A stretch of DNA of 60,262 nt from an uncultured Bacteroidales bacterium (GTDB lineage: Bacteria > Bacteroidota > Bacteroidia > Bacteroidales > Bacteroidaceae): contig CACZMI010000004.1 of the NCBI GenBank assembly GCA_902782245.1, positions 1-60,262 on the forward strand, read 5' to 3'. Each line of letters starts with the position of its first letter. Within the stretch, counting starts at the first letter, position 1. This document shows positions 24,689 through 37,390 of the stretch, piece by piece. Below the pieces are notes generated by a model, which saw only the letters and a list, made by a program, of their open reading frames with translations, was not told the origin of the DNA and did no database searches. The translations under genes and the position numbers were made by a program.

Positions 24689-25726
24689 TCAGATCAGTTG
24701 AATGCCTGCGGCAGCGCATTCGGCACGCATATCATCGGGCCAGATGCTCGCCTGAATCTCACCTATGTGAGCTTTCTGCAGGAACAGCATGCAAAGACGC
24801 GACTGGCCTATACCGCCGCCGATTGACAGAGGAAGCTGGCCTGCCAGCAGTTTCTTGTGGAAATAGAGTTCCTTGCGCTCCTGCTTGCCGCAGAGTTCCA
24901 GCTGACGGAGCATAGACTCCTTATCAACGCGGATACCCATTGACGAAAGTTCCATCGCGCGCTCCAGTATGGGGTTCCAGACCAGAAGGTCACCGTTCAG
25001 TCCCATGAATCCGTCCTGGTTGGGAGTGGTCCAGTCATCGTAGTCGGGTGCGCGCAGGTCATGCTCCTTGCCGTCACCCAGTTTGCCGCCGATACCCATG
25101 ATGAAGACGGCGCCGTGCTCGCGGCATATGGCATCCTCACGTTCCTTGGGGGTCTTGTCGGGATAGAGACGGCGCAGTTCCTCGGAGTGGATAAAGAACA
25201 CCTCGCGGGCCAGGAACGGCTCCAACTGGGGATAGGTCTCATTTATCAGATACTCTGTACGGAGCATGGCTGAGTATATCTTGCGTACTATGCGCTTAAG
25301 GAAATCAATGTTGCGGTCATCGGCCGTGATTACACGTTCCCAATCCCACTGGTCAACATAAAGCGAGTGCAGGTTTCCCAGGCTCTCATCGGCGCGTATG
25401 GCGTTCATATCGGTATAGATTCCGTAACCGGGCTTTACCTCATACTCGGCCAGGGTAAGACGTTTCCACTTGGCAAGTGAATGAACCACCTCGGCCTTGG
25501 CGTCGCCCAGGTCCTTGATGGGAAATGTGACGGCGCGCTCAACTCCGTTCAGGTCATCGTTTATACCCATACCCTTGAGAACGAACAGAGGGGCGGTGAC
25601 ACGTCTCAACTGCAGTCCGGTTGAAAGATTCTGTTGGAAAAACTCCTTGATGAGTTTGATACCCTGCTCTGTCTGCTGCATTGACATGAGCGGTTTGTAC
25701 TTTTCTGGAATGATCAGGTAGCTCAT
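24689..25726 (-). CDS. asnA: Aspartate-ammonia ligase (asparagine synthetase A)
   Basis: Makes asparagine from aspartate and ammonia with ATP. The 345 residues match AsnA, a class II aaRS-like enzyme: LQLRRVTAPLFVLKGMGINDDLNG near the N-terminus, HSLAKWKRLTLAEYEVKPGYGIYTDMNAIR (about 78-108), LHSLYVDQWDWE and the late GGGIGQSRLCMLFLQKAHIGE. It lies between lptD and ung on the same strand; lptD ends 15 bases upstream of asnA in coordinates but is transcribed first (stop at 25742, asnA start at 25726). The three genes may form one transcript. Confidence 0.96.
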   Translation of the reverse strand: MSYLIIPEKYKPLMSMQQTEQGIKLIKEFFQQNLSTGLQLRRVTAPLFVLKGMGINDDLNGVERAVTFPIKDLGDAKAEVVHSLAKWKRLTLAEYEVKPGYGIYTDMNAIRADESLGNLHSLYVDQWDWERVITADDRNIDFLKRIVRKIYSAMLRTEYLINETYPQLEPFLAREVFFIHSEELRRLYPDKTPKEREDAICREHGAVFIMGIGGKLGDGKEHDLRAPDYDDWTTPNQDGFMGLNGDLLVWNPILERAMELSSMGIRVDKESMLRQLELCGKQERKELYFHKKLLAGQLPLSIGGGIGQSRLCMLFLQKAHIGEIQASIWPDDMRAECAAAGIQLI

Positions 25727-25741
25727 AGCATTTATGTTGTT

Positions 25742-28519
25742 TTATTCATTATACCAGTTGACGTAACTGTTAGAGCTGGAGCGTTTCTTGACCTTAAGCA
25801 GGTCTGCCAGCATCTGCGAATTGGCCTTGACTGTAAAGTTATATGACGTATAGGGTTTGAGTACGACGCTGCAAGACATATTGAAGCAGTGCAGGTCACG
25901 CGTCACACTCATAGTCGTGGTCGTAAAATCATGCCATGTAAAATCCCAGCCCGATGAGAAGTTGATGTTCCACTTGTTGGTCAGTTTCATGTTTCCGGAC
26001 ATGTTCAGGCTGTGCGACAACGCCCAGGGATAACGCATACGCTTCACATTGATCTGCGCTTTGGTATCTTCACGCATTGTTATGCCGTAAGATATGGAGA
26101 ATGACCACGGCAGGGAATAATTAACGTAACCGTCTTCATCTACGGGAGCAGCGCCACCGTTCTTACCTGGTGCCGACTGGGTCTTGCCTACCCTTTCCGG
26201 CTTGTCCGCATTGGGATTCTCATCAAACTCCTCATCATCGGTTTCATCATCTCCGTAATCACGATGGAACAGGTTGTTAAACTTTCCTTTCCACTCTCTG
26301 AGCGTATTGTTGGAGAATGTGTATGAGAAATTCTGGCTCATACCCTGGAAACGGCCGAACCTTCCGTAAGAATACTCTGTACGTTCACCAACTATAACCT
26401 TACCCTGTTCATTGAACTCATAGGCATACGTAGCCCAAACCGCATTCAGGTTGAACGTATGGTTTCCCGGGAGTTTAAGGCGCAGACGGGTATTGAGGTT
26501 ACTCCACGGTCTGCTTATGGCGGCGAAATTGTATGACATCGACGCTCCCAGTTCGTCTATCAGGGAAACTGTCTTCTCTGACCTTGTAGTATCCTTGTCC
26601 GTCCGCAATTTCATCTCAAGATTATTGCCTACGCTCAGTGACAGGGTACCGGACTTGCCTTTTCCCGGAACGCCATACATCGAACCCGAGTATGGTGAAT
26701 ACTCCACGGTACGGACTTCGCCCTTGTCATCGGTGTAAGTATATGTGTCATAGAAACCGTAGCGGGCGGCACTGAAATCGGGAGCCATACTGTAACTGAC
26801 CGAAGGCGTGAACACATGCCTTACAGCCACCAGTTTGTCACCGAACATCCTTATCCACAAGTTTGACGGCTCGTACATACCGTACAACTTAGTGTTTGCA
26901 CTTACGCTCAGGTTGTAATTGTACACACGGTTGAATCCGTAAACGGTATCCCTTGTCGCCTTCATGTTCTGGTCATCCCACCTCTGCATAACCTTGTACG
27001 TGTACCAGCGTGAGTTGTAGTTGAATGAAGGAGTAATGTTTATTGTCTTGAATAACTGGAACGTAGCACTTATGGGGATAGAATGCCTCATGCCATTGTT
27101 CCAGTCACGGAGCAGGTTCTTGTCCATGATCTCATTCTCCTTGCCGGTTATGCTGTTACTCAACGAGCCGTTGTATGACATGGATATCTTCTCATACCAT
27201 TTCTCAGTTCCGGCAACCTTCTTTCGCTTGAACGGATAGAAACGCTGCAGTGATATATTGAGCGAAGGCAGGTTTAACGAAAGCGTTGAGTCACGCATGT
27301 TCTGCGACATGTTGGCGGAGCTGGAAACAGAGAGGCCTATCGACGGAAAATTCCTTGAATAACTGATACTTGACGTACGTGTGCTCTGCGATGTCAGCGA
27401 CGGATTGTACAGACTGCTCAGATTGGAGCGTTCGTAACTCTGTGTGGCAAAATTCACACTGGCCGAAAAATTCTGGTACGGATTGGCCTTGGGATCCTGA
27501 CGGTGCGTCCAACGTACCTTGAAGTTCTTTGTGACAGCATAGTCCGGAAGTCCCTTGTCACCGGTCTTGGTAGTTAGCGAACTGGCATACACATTGCCTG
27601 AGAACTTGTAACGTTTCTTGTATTTGCTCTCGCCTGATATACCCCAGGAACCTTTGGTGAATATCTCACCCAGCACTTTCAGGTCAACGTAATCAGAAAG
27701 TGCGAAATAGTATCCGCCATCCTTCAGGTAGAAGCCCCTCTCCATCTCATCACCGTAAGTAGGCACAATTATGCCCGATGCATAATCGCCCTCCAGGAAC
27801 GGGAAGAATCCGAACGGCACGAAAAGAGGTAAGGGAACACCCATAACCTCCAGATAAGCCGGCCCGAATATCACATCACGGCCGGGACGCACCTTGGCAC
27901 GCGTTATGCGGATATTGAAGTGGGGATCATCGTGAATGTCACAGGTGGTGTATATGCCATCGGCTATGTAATACTCTCCGTCCGGACCCTTCTTGGCCTC
28001 GTTACTGGTCATATAGCCCTCGCCCTGCTGGGTGATGATCTCATTGATGTAACCCTTCTCGGTCTTGAAGTTGTAACTTATATGATTGGAATTATACGGA
28101 GTGCTTCCGTCCACGAAAACCGGGCTGCCCTGCCATTCACCGGTAGAATCCTGAATTCCGTCGGCATAGACCAGGCTGCTGTCCATCTGCATCTTTATCA
28201 CGGCTGCGGTGAGTTGGACATTCTGGTAGTTGACATGTCCGTTACCGTAGAGTGATGCATATCCTCCGTTGTTCCAGACCATGGAGTCACTGGACTCATA
28301 GGCAACCGGATCATCCAGTGCGTCTTTCTTTTTCTTGGGACCTTTTGGGACAGAATCCTGTACGGATGATATTGAGTCTGGTACAGCCTGAACCCGGGCA
28401 GAATCTGTTGCAGCAATACCTGAAAGGGAATCAACAGGGACCTGAGCCACTGCCATTCCGGCCGGAATAAACAATCCGAGAATTATCGGAAGCCAACTTT
28501 TTCTGTTATTTCCCCTCAC
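25742..28519 (-). CDS. lptD: LptD-like LPS assembly outer membrane protein
   Basis: A 925-residue protein with a signal peptide (about 1-26, ending AVAQ), a Pro/Ser-rich stretch, an OstA/LptA-like beta-jellyroll (about 80-330) and a long C-terminal beta-barrel rich in Tyr, Asn, Ser and Thr. LptD inserts LPS into the outer leaflet. PLPLFVPFGFFPFLEGDYASG is the typical Bacteroidota junction between jellyroll and barrel. I chose the GTG at 28517-28519. A longer ATG frame from 28582 would run upstream of the TACTTTTG promoter box at 28550-28557, and its extra residues look nothing like a signal peptide. lptC is at 6998 in a separate operon. Confidence 0.85.
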   Translation of the reverse strand: MRGNNRKSWLPIILGLFIPAGMAVAQVPVDSLSGIAATDSARVQAVPDSISSVQDSVPKGPKKKKDALDDPVAYESSDSMVWNNGGYASLYGNGHVNYQNVQLTAAVIKMQMDSSLVYADGIQDSTGEWQGSPVFVDGSTPYNSNHISYNFKTEKGYINEIITQQGEGYMTSNEAKKGPDGEYYIADGIYTTCDIHDDPHFNIRITRAKVRPGRDVIFGPAYLEVMGVPLPLFVPFGFFPFLEGDYASGIIVPTYGDEMERGFYLKDGGYYFALSDYVDLKVLGEIFTKGSWGISGESKYKKRYKFSGNVYASSLTTKTGDKGLPDYAVTKNFKVRWTHRQDPKANPYQNFSASVNFATQSYERSNLSSLYNPSLTSQSTRTSSISYSRNFPSIGLSVSSSANMSQNMRDSTLSLNLPSLNISLQRFYPFKRKKVAGTEKWYEKISMSYNGSLSNSITGKENEIMDKNLLRDWNNGMRHSIPISATFQLFKTINITPSFNYNSRWYTYKVMQRWDDQNMKATRDTVYGFNRVYNYNLSVSANTKLYGMYEPSNLWIRMFGDKLVAVRHVFTPSVSYSMAPDFSAARYGFYDTYTYTDDKGEVRTVEYSPYSGSMYGVPGKGKSGTLSLSVGNNLEMKLRTDKDTTRSEKTVSLIDELGASMSYNFAAISRPWSNLNTRLRLKLPGNHTFNLNAVWATYAYEFNEQGKVIVGERTEYSYGRFGRFQGMSQNFSYTFSNNTLREWKGKFNNLFHRDYGDDETDDEEFDENPNADKPERVGKTQSAPGKNGGAAPVDEDGYVNYSLPWSFSISYGITMREDTKAQINVKRMRYPWALSHSLNMSGNMKLTNKWNINFSSGWDFTWHDFTTTTMSVTRDLHCFNMSCSVVLKPYTSYNFTVKANSQMLADLLKVKKRSSSNSYVNWYNE

Positions 28520-28549
28520 TTGCTGACGAGCTTTCTGCGTATCAAACTG

Positions 28550-28557
28550 CAAAAGTA
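28550..28557 (-). promoter_or_regulatory. Minus-7 promoter box of lptD
   Basis: TACTTTTG followed by CA on the minus strand, a TAnnTTTG match about 30 bases upstream of the GTG at 28519. It decides the start choice for lptD. Confidence 0.6.
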
Positions 28558-28642
28558 CCCATAAAACCTCACACAAGCGCACACGCGGGGCTGTTTTCAG
28601 AAATTTTAATAGTAAAAGTACTGTTAAAGACTGATTTGGGGG

Positions 28643-32352
<3,710 letters not shown>

Positions 32353-32372
32353 TTAAGTTGTTTTTGTAATTG

Positions 32373-32380
32373 CGAAAGTA
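32373..32380 (-). promoter_or_regulatory. Possible minus-7 box of the beta-galactosidase gene
   Basis: TACTTTCG on the minus strand, one mismatch to TAnnTTTG, about 24 bases before the ATG at 32349. The divergent promoter at 32423 is 43 bases away. Confidence 0.4.
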
Positions 32381-32422
32381 ATTGTTTTTTGCCTAACGGA
32401 ATGCTGTTATCGGGAAAAATGC

Positions 32423-32430
32423 TACCTTTA
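32423..32430 (+). promoter_or_regulatory. Minus-7 box of the DUF6057 gene
   Basis: TACCTTTA followed by CA, one mismatch to TAnnTTTG, about 30 bases before the start at 32462. It probably drives the three-gene operon to 37014. Confidence 0.5.
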
Positions 32431-32461
32431 CACCAATTTTCACACGCACACGCGCGAACCA

Positions 32462-34417
32462 TTGATGCATATGTCATTTTCAATCCTCAATAAAACAAAA
32501 GGGCTTTCAGAAAAGTTATTCCGACTGTTACCCTATATCCTTGCATTGCTGCTTTGGGCAGCACTCTCCATTTACGGACAGTACTATCTTAAGAAAGTTG
32601 AAGACCTTTCTCTTTTTCTGTTTGACTCCCTCTATCTGAAGGAAGCCGCTCAGACACCGGGGGGTCTGCTGGGGGCTATGGGCTCGTTCCTGACCCAGTT
32701 CCTGTATTACCCGTGGCTTGGCGCACTCATCTGGACAATAACCCTCCTGTCGGTTTATCAGTTGACCGTAAAGGCATTCGACATTCCAAAACGGCTTATG
32801 TCACTGGCCGTCATACCGGCCGCACTGCTGGTAATAGCAAACATGTCTTTGGGTTACGGAGTGTATATAATGAGAGAACCCGATCATTTCTTTGCACCGT
32901 CATTGGGATACCTCGCTGCCCTCATTCCACTCTTCACTTTCAGGCACGTCAGGTCGCTTTGGGGCAGAATCCTCTTCCTGACGATATGGACAGCCGCAGG
33001 ATATCCCGTTCTGGGAATGTTCGCTTTCCTGGGTACTGTATCCGCATCGCTGACGGCGCTCACCCAACCCGGATCACTTCGCAAAGAGCGGTTTACCCTT
33101 TTTGCATCGGGCATAATCCTGGTGCTTGTCATACCGCTTATAGTGTACAGTTTCTACACATCCTACCGCATGGCGGACAGTTGGATCATGGGACTGCCTG
33201 TAATATCCGAGGATGCATGGACACGAGTCATGCGCGCACCATACCAGTTGGCATTGCTTTTCATACCGGTGATGGCCACCGTGTCCCACCGGCTCAAAGC
33301 AGACGGGAAAAGCACCCTGCTGCAGGCATCAGTACTTACAGTTTCGGTACTCTCAGTCTGGATATTCTGGTTCAAGGATGACAACTTCCACATTGAACTG
33401 GCCATGTCCGAATCAGTAGACCGTATGGAGTGGCAGAAAGTGGTTGACATCTACGACAAGGCTGTCAAATCACATTCCAAGTCCGATGAAAGGGCTTACA
33501 AAGCACGCTCCAAAAGCCTCAAGGACGTTACAAACCGTGATGAGATAGCAGATATAACAGAAAGATACAGGAGCCGATTCTTTGAGCCCACCCGCACCAT
33601 GATAATATACCGCGACATGGCTCTGCTCAAGTTAAACCGGGCTCTGGAGCAGTCTTTCACCATGAAGGACGGAGGACGCCCGCAGAAATCCCGCTGCCTG
33701 ATCCCCATGGCTTATCAGGCGGGAAAGCAGATTTATCTGCACTACGGCCTTATCAACCTGTGCTACCGTTGGTGTCAGGAGGATCTGATTGAGCACGACT
33801 GGAGTTACGGTACGCTCAAGTATATGGCCATGCACAGCATAATCATGGGCGAGAGCGAGTTTGCATACAAATATCTCAACAAACTCCGTAAGACCATATT
33901 CTACCGCCGTTGGGCCAGGGAGCAGACACCATACTCGCTTGACAGCAGTCTGATGGCCGCCAGTGAGCCTTACAAGAGCATTCTGCCCTATATGTGTTTT
34001 GAGGACCGTATGGTAAACGACATGGTAAAATGTGAGACATTCCTGATGCGTCATTACACGGAGGATGAACCGCCCCATGCCACGCCCGAATACGACCGTG
34101 CCGCACTGCTGTGGGCGATGCGCATGCAGAACATACCCCTGTTCTGGAACAGGCTCTACCTGTATATCAATTCCAATAAAGTGGTTGAACTGCCCCGCAG
34201 CGTACAGGAAGCCGCCCTGCTATACAGCAAACTTGAGAAGCCCCCGTTTGAGATCCCGTTCAGCAAACAGGTAACCGACAGTTATGACGCTTTCAACCGT
34301 TTCATTAAAAGCAATCCCATACGCAACATGGAAGAATCGGCCTACCCGTACTACAGCAGGTTCGGAAAGACATTCTTCTACTATTACTATTTCATCCGGA
34401 ACCTTCAGACCTATTGA
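32462..34417 (+). CDS. DUF6057 family membrane protein
   Basis: A 651-residue protein. The first half (about 20-310) has about ten hydrophobic segments, starting LLPYILALLLWAALSIYGQYYL. The second half is a soluble, helix-rich part from about residue 315 with paired aromatic residues. This is the Bacteroidota DUF6057 family; no catalytic motif is visible and the function is unknown. The gene is 3 bases upstream of a lipoprotein with a haem-binding motif, which in turn overlaps a cell wall amidase, so it probably acts in the envelope. The first codons (MMHM) leave the exact start uncertain by three residues. Confidence 0.82.
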   Translation: MMHMSFSILNKTKGLSEKLFRLLPYILALLLWAALSIYGQYYLKKVEDLSLFLFDSLYLKEAAQTPGGLLGAMGSFLTQFLYYPWLGALIWTITLLSVYQLTVKAFDIPKRLMSLAVIPAALLVIANMSLGYGVYIMREPDHFFAPSLGYLAALIPLFTFRHVRSLWGRILFLTIWTAAGYPVLGMFAFLGTVSASLTALTQPGSLRKERFTLFASGIILVLVIPLIVYSFYTSYRMADSWIMGLPVISEDAWTRVMRAPYQLALLFIPVMATVSHRLKADGKSTLLQASVLTVSVLSVWIFWFKDDNFHIELAMSESVDRMEWQKVVDIYDKAVKSHSKSDERAYKARSKSLKDVTNRDEIADITERYRSRFFEPTRTMIIYRDMALLKLNRALEQSFTMKDGGRPQKSRCLIPMAYQAGKQIYLHYGLINLCYRWCQEDLIEHDWSYGTLKYMAMHSIIMGESEFAYKYLNKLRKTIFYRRWAREQTPYSLDSSLMAASEPYKSILPYMCFEDRMVNDMVKCETFLMRHYTEDEPPHATPEYDRAALLWAMRMQNIPLFWNRLYLYINSNKVVELPRSVQEAALLYSKLEKPPFEIPFSKQVTDSYDAFNRFIKSNPIRNMEESAYPYYSRFGKTFFYYYYFIRNLQTY

Positions 34418-34420
34418 CCT

Positions 34421-35905
34421 ATGAAAAGAATAGCCATACCTGTACTTGCCGCCCTGCTGGCATCATGTACCCCAAAGGCGCCCTCCTCATACAGCAACTT
34501 GGATAAAGTGCCATCGGTATTTCCCGATTACACGGACATCACCATACCCGCCAATATCGCTCCCATGAACTTCAGTATTGACGAGCAGGCCGATGAATAC
34601 ATCACGGTGTTCAGCACATCGTCCGCAAGCACAACCGTCAAGGGGCGCAAGGTCCGCGTTCCCGAATCCAAATGGAGGAAACTCACAGCCGGCTCCCGCA
34701 TAACCGTTCAGGTCTACGGCCGCAGCGGAAAGCAGTGGAGTGCCTACGCCCCGTTCAGCATGAGCGTGTCCGATGACATCGACCCCTATATCTCATACCG
34801 TATCATTCCCATCTCAGTGGAGTCATATGAAAAGCTGTCGATACGGCAAAGGAACATAACCAATTTCAGGGAGAAGGTCATCTTTTCCAACACCATGGTT
34901 CAGAACAATGAGCAGGGGACCTGCATCAACTGCCACCACTACAAGAACTGGGAAACCGACAACATGATGTTCCATGTCCGCCATTACAAAGGCGGAACCG
35001 TCCTGGTTCTGGACGGCAAACTGAACAAAGTCAACATGAAGACCGACAGCACCATATCGGCAGGAGTTTACCCTTCATGGCATCCTACCCATGATTACAT
35101 CGCCCTGTCAAACAACTGGACACACCAGTCCATACATGCTGCAAGTCATGACAAGCTGGAAGTTATTGATGAAAACAATGACATTATACTCTATGAAACC
35201 CGCACCAACACTGTAAGTGTTATTGAGAATGACTCCAGCGAATTGGAATGTTACCCTGCATGGTCTGCCGACGGACGTACCCTTTACTACGTCTCGGCAC
35301 ATTATGAAGGTCCGTTCGGTCCCGGAAGGGAGAGCCAGATGTTCCTGGACAAGGAGAAGCTCCATTTCAACCTGTACAGCAAATCCTTTGACCCCGATAC
35401 CCGCGTATGGGGCAAGAAACAACTCGTATATGATGCAAGCGCAGTGGACAGCAGCATGACATGGCCCCGCGTATCACCGGACGGACGCTGGATGGTATGT
35501 TGCATAAGCAATTACGGCATATTCCCGCTTGACCAGATTGCTTCGGATTACATAGTCTTTGACCTCTCCGACCACTCTTACCGATATGCCGATGAATTGA
35601 ACAGTCCTTTTGCCGAAAGTTTCCACTGCTGGTCATCCAACGGAAAATGGTTCATGTTCAGTACACGGCGCGAGGATGCGGTCCACACCCGCCTCTATTT
35701 CAGCCATATTGACGAGAACGGCCATTTCTCAAAACCGTTCGCCCTGCCTCAACGTGACCCGGAGTTCAACCGTGAATTCCTGAATGCATTCAATATTGGT
35801 GAATTCATGAAGGAACCCGTCCACATAACACCCAGGCAATTCGCCTCATTCATCTCAAGTACAGACGCTACCCCTTCCAAATATGAATCAAAAAGAGGAG
35901 AATGA
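34421..35905 (+). CDS. PD40/TolB-like beta-propeller lipoprotein with CxxCH haem-binding motif
   Basis: A 494-residue predicted lipoprotein (signal MKRIAIPVLAALLASC, Cys16). An N-terminal domain (about 30-150) is followed by TCINCHHYKNW, in which C168-x-x-C171-H172 is the c-type haem attachment motif. From about residue 200 come at least four PD40-type propeller repeats (YPSWHPTHDYIAL, YPAWSADGRTLYY, WPRVSPDGRWMV, FHCWSSNGKWFMF). The mix suggests a periplasmic haem-bound or redox-sensing propeller. It starts 3 bases after the DUF6057 gene and its end overlaps the amidase start by 4 bases. I know of no assigned function. Confidence 0.8.
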   Translation: MKRIAIPVLAALLASCTPKAPSSYSNLDKVPSVFPDYTDITIPANIAPMNFSIDEQADEYITVFSTSSASTTVKGRKVRVPESKWRKLTAGSRITVQVYGRSGKQWSAYAPFSMSVSDDIDPYISYRIIPISVESYEKLSIRQRNITNFREKVIFSNTMVQNNEQGTCINCHHYKNWETDNMMFHVRHYKGGTVLVLDGKLNKVNMKTDSTISAGVYPSWHPTHDYIALSNNWTHQSIHAASHDKLEVIDENNDIILYETRTNTVSVIENDSSELECYPAWSADGRTLYYVSAHYEGPFGPGRESQMFLDKEKLHFNLYSKSFDPDTRVWGKKQLVYDASAVDSSMTWPRVSPDGRWMVCCISNYGIFPLDQIASDYIVFDLSDHSYRYADELNSPFAESFHCWSSNGKWFMFSTRREDAVHTRLYFSHIDENGHFSKPFALPQRDPEFNREFLNAFNIGEFMKEPVHITPRQFASFISSTDATPSKYESKRGE

Positions 35906-37014
35906 TCAAGACAAGAATCATATCTGCATTTATTATTACAGCTTTCTGCTTTTTGTGGACTTTGCCGGCCATGGCTGTTGACAAAGACGGCAAGTTCATA
36001 CTGGTCATTGACGCCGGCCACGGAGGCAAGGATCCCGGAGCAGTAAACGGCAAGAATCAGGAGAAAAGCATAAACCTGAACGTTGCTCTCAAGATGGGCA
36101 AACTCATCGAGGAGAACTGCAAGGATGTAAAGGTAATCTACACCCGTAAGACAGACGTATTCGTAGAATTGTACAAGCGGGCAGATATTGCCAACAAGGC
36201 AGGAGCCGATATGTTCATATCGGTACATACCAATTCGGCCAAGAGCAAAAGCGCCAACGGAGCCGAAACATACCTTCTGGGAGTTGAGGAAAACCGAGCC
36301 AGTGCAAATCTGAACGCTGCGCTCGAGGAGAACAAGGCCATACTTCTGGAAAATGACTACGAGGCTCATTATGAGGGCTATGACCCTAACAGTCCGGAGA
36401 GCATGATAATATTTGAATTCATGCAGAACGAGTATCAGAAGGAGAGTCTTAAAATGGCCACCTTCACTCAGGAAAGGATGGTAAAATCGGCCAAACGTCC
36501 CGACCGCGGAGTCCATCAGGCCGGATATCTGGTTTTGTGGAAAAGCACCATGCCGAGTATCCTGATTGAACTGGGATTCATATCCAATGATGCCGAATGC
36601 AAGTACCTGGTTTCGCAGAAAGGCGTGGACGAGATGGGACAGAGCCTCTATGAAGCATTCAGGGATTATCTGGATTATCACAACAAACTTGTTGAGAAAG
36701 CGGTGCCTACCGCACAGGCAATAGGGAACAAAGGAGCCGATCGTGAACTGCCTGTGTATAAGGTTCAGTTCATGAGCATCAGGAATCCTCTCAAGAAAAA
36801 CGACAAACGCCTCAAGGCTTACGACAATGTAGATTACTATACCGAAGGCGGAATGTGCAAGTACACATGCGGTGACACTACTGATTTTGAGGCGGTGCAA
36901 AAGACGAAGAAGGAGGTCCAGAAAAAATATAAGGACGCGTTCGTAATTGCCGTGTATGAAGGCAGGAAAATCAGCGTCAGAGAGGCCCAGGAAATCAGCG
37001 CCAAAAACAAATAA
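35902..37014 (+). CDS. N-acetylmuramoyl-L-alanine amidase with C-terminal SPOR-like domain
   Basis: Cleaves the bond between MurNAc and the stem peptide of peptidoglycan. The 370 residues have a signal peptide (1-25, ending AMA), an Amidase_3 zinc domain (about 32-255) with VIDAGHGGKDPGA, the ISVHTNSAKS strand with the second His, and a LIELGFISN catalytic Glu near 220. A region from about 285 to 355 (YKVQFMSI to DAFVIAVYEG) looks like a SPOR domain, which binds denuded glycan at division sites. Its ATG overlaps the propeller gene stop by 4 bases. A long frame on the other strand across it is a shadow. Confidence 0.92.
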   Translation: MIKTRIISAFIITAFCFLWTLPAMAVDKDGKFILVIDAGHGGKDPGAVNGKNQEKSINLNVALKMGKLIEENCKDVKVIYTRKTDVFVELYKRADIANKAGADMFISVHTNSAKSKSANGAETYLLGVEENRASANLNAALEENKAILLENDYEAHYEGYDPNSPESMIIFEFMQNEYQKESLKMATFTQERMVKSAKRPDRGVHQAGYLVLWKSTMPSILIELGFISNDAECKYLVSQKGVDEMGQSLYEAFRDYLDYHNKLVEKAVPTAQAIGNKGADRELPVYKVQFMSIRNPLKKNDKRLKAYDNVDYYTEGGMCKYTCGDTTDFEAVQKTKKEVQKKYKDAFVIAVYEGRKISVREAQEISAKNK

Positions 37015-37040
37015 TATACAGGAAATATTCACGCACCAGC

Positions 37041-37080
37041 AACGCCGTATTTAGATTTCGTCTAAATATGACGTTGTTTT
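37041..37080 (+). terminator. Probable intrinsic terminator after the amidase gene
   Basis: CGTATTTAGA (37046-37055) pairs with TCTAAATATG (37061-37070) around TTTCG. An outer AACG/CGTT pair and a T-rich tail (GTTGTTTTGGTTTT) follow. The stem is AT-rich, so the strength is uncertain. Confidence 0.6.
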
Positions 37081-37390
37081 GGTTTTAAATATGGCCAAAT
37101 ATGCAATCGCGTTTTGGTAGGTGTTTAATAGGGTTGTCCAAGTGCTCAAAATGGCTCCCGAATTATAGTTATCAACAGGCTTTCTCGCTGATTTTCAGAG
37201 TTATACTAAAAATCAATAGGCTGTTTTCAACTATTTTAATACGTTTTTCCAAGTGCCTAATTCCCAACATCTTACAAAAGACGTTTTTTCGGGTCGGTCA
37301 AACCGGTTTGGTTTATTGAAATAAGATTGTCAACTTTGCAATGCAGTTGAAGGAAAGACACCGATAGTCCGACCCCAACCAACAGAAAAA
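37081..37390 (+). promoter_or_regulatory. AT-rich dnaA upstream region, possible replication origin
   Basis: About 310 bases without a gene. It holds TTATCAACA (37169-37177), one mismatch from the DnaA box TTATNCACA. Two copies of TCCAAGTGC lie at 37137-37145 and 37248-37256, and a near-repeat ATCAACAGGCT/ATCAATAGGCT at 37171 and 37212. Such repeats beside dnaA fit an origin or a dnaA autoregulatory region. A minus-7-like box CAACTTTG is at 37331-37338. Base-skew data would be needed to call oriC. Confidence 0.4.
37331..37338 (+). promoter_or_regulatory. Possible minus-7 box of dnaA
   Basis: CAACTTTG followed by CA is one mismatch from TAnnTTTG. It would give a leader of about 48 bases before the dnaA ATG at 37391. 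Confidence 0.4.

Noticed and set aside
25742-28582. Start of lptD at the ATG 28582
   Set aside because: The promoter box at 28550-28557 lies inside this extension, and the added residues do not form a signal peptide; the GTG at 28519 does.
35749-37032. A 427-codon open frame on the minus strand across the propeller and amidase genes
   Set aside because: It is antisense to two clear genes with recognisable domains and has no family-like features. Its composition (many Cys, Phe, Val) is typical of a shadow frame.
37101-37319. A 72-codon frame in the dnaA spacer
   Set aside because: Its repeated peptide segments come from the nucleotide repeats; there is no promoter box or family match, and the region is better read as regulatory or origin DNA.
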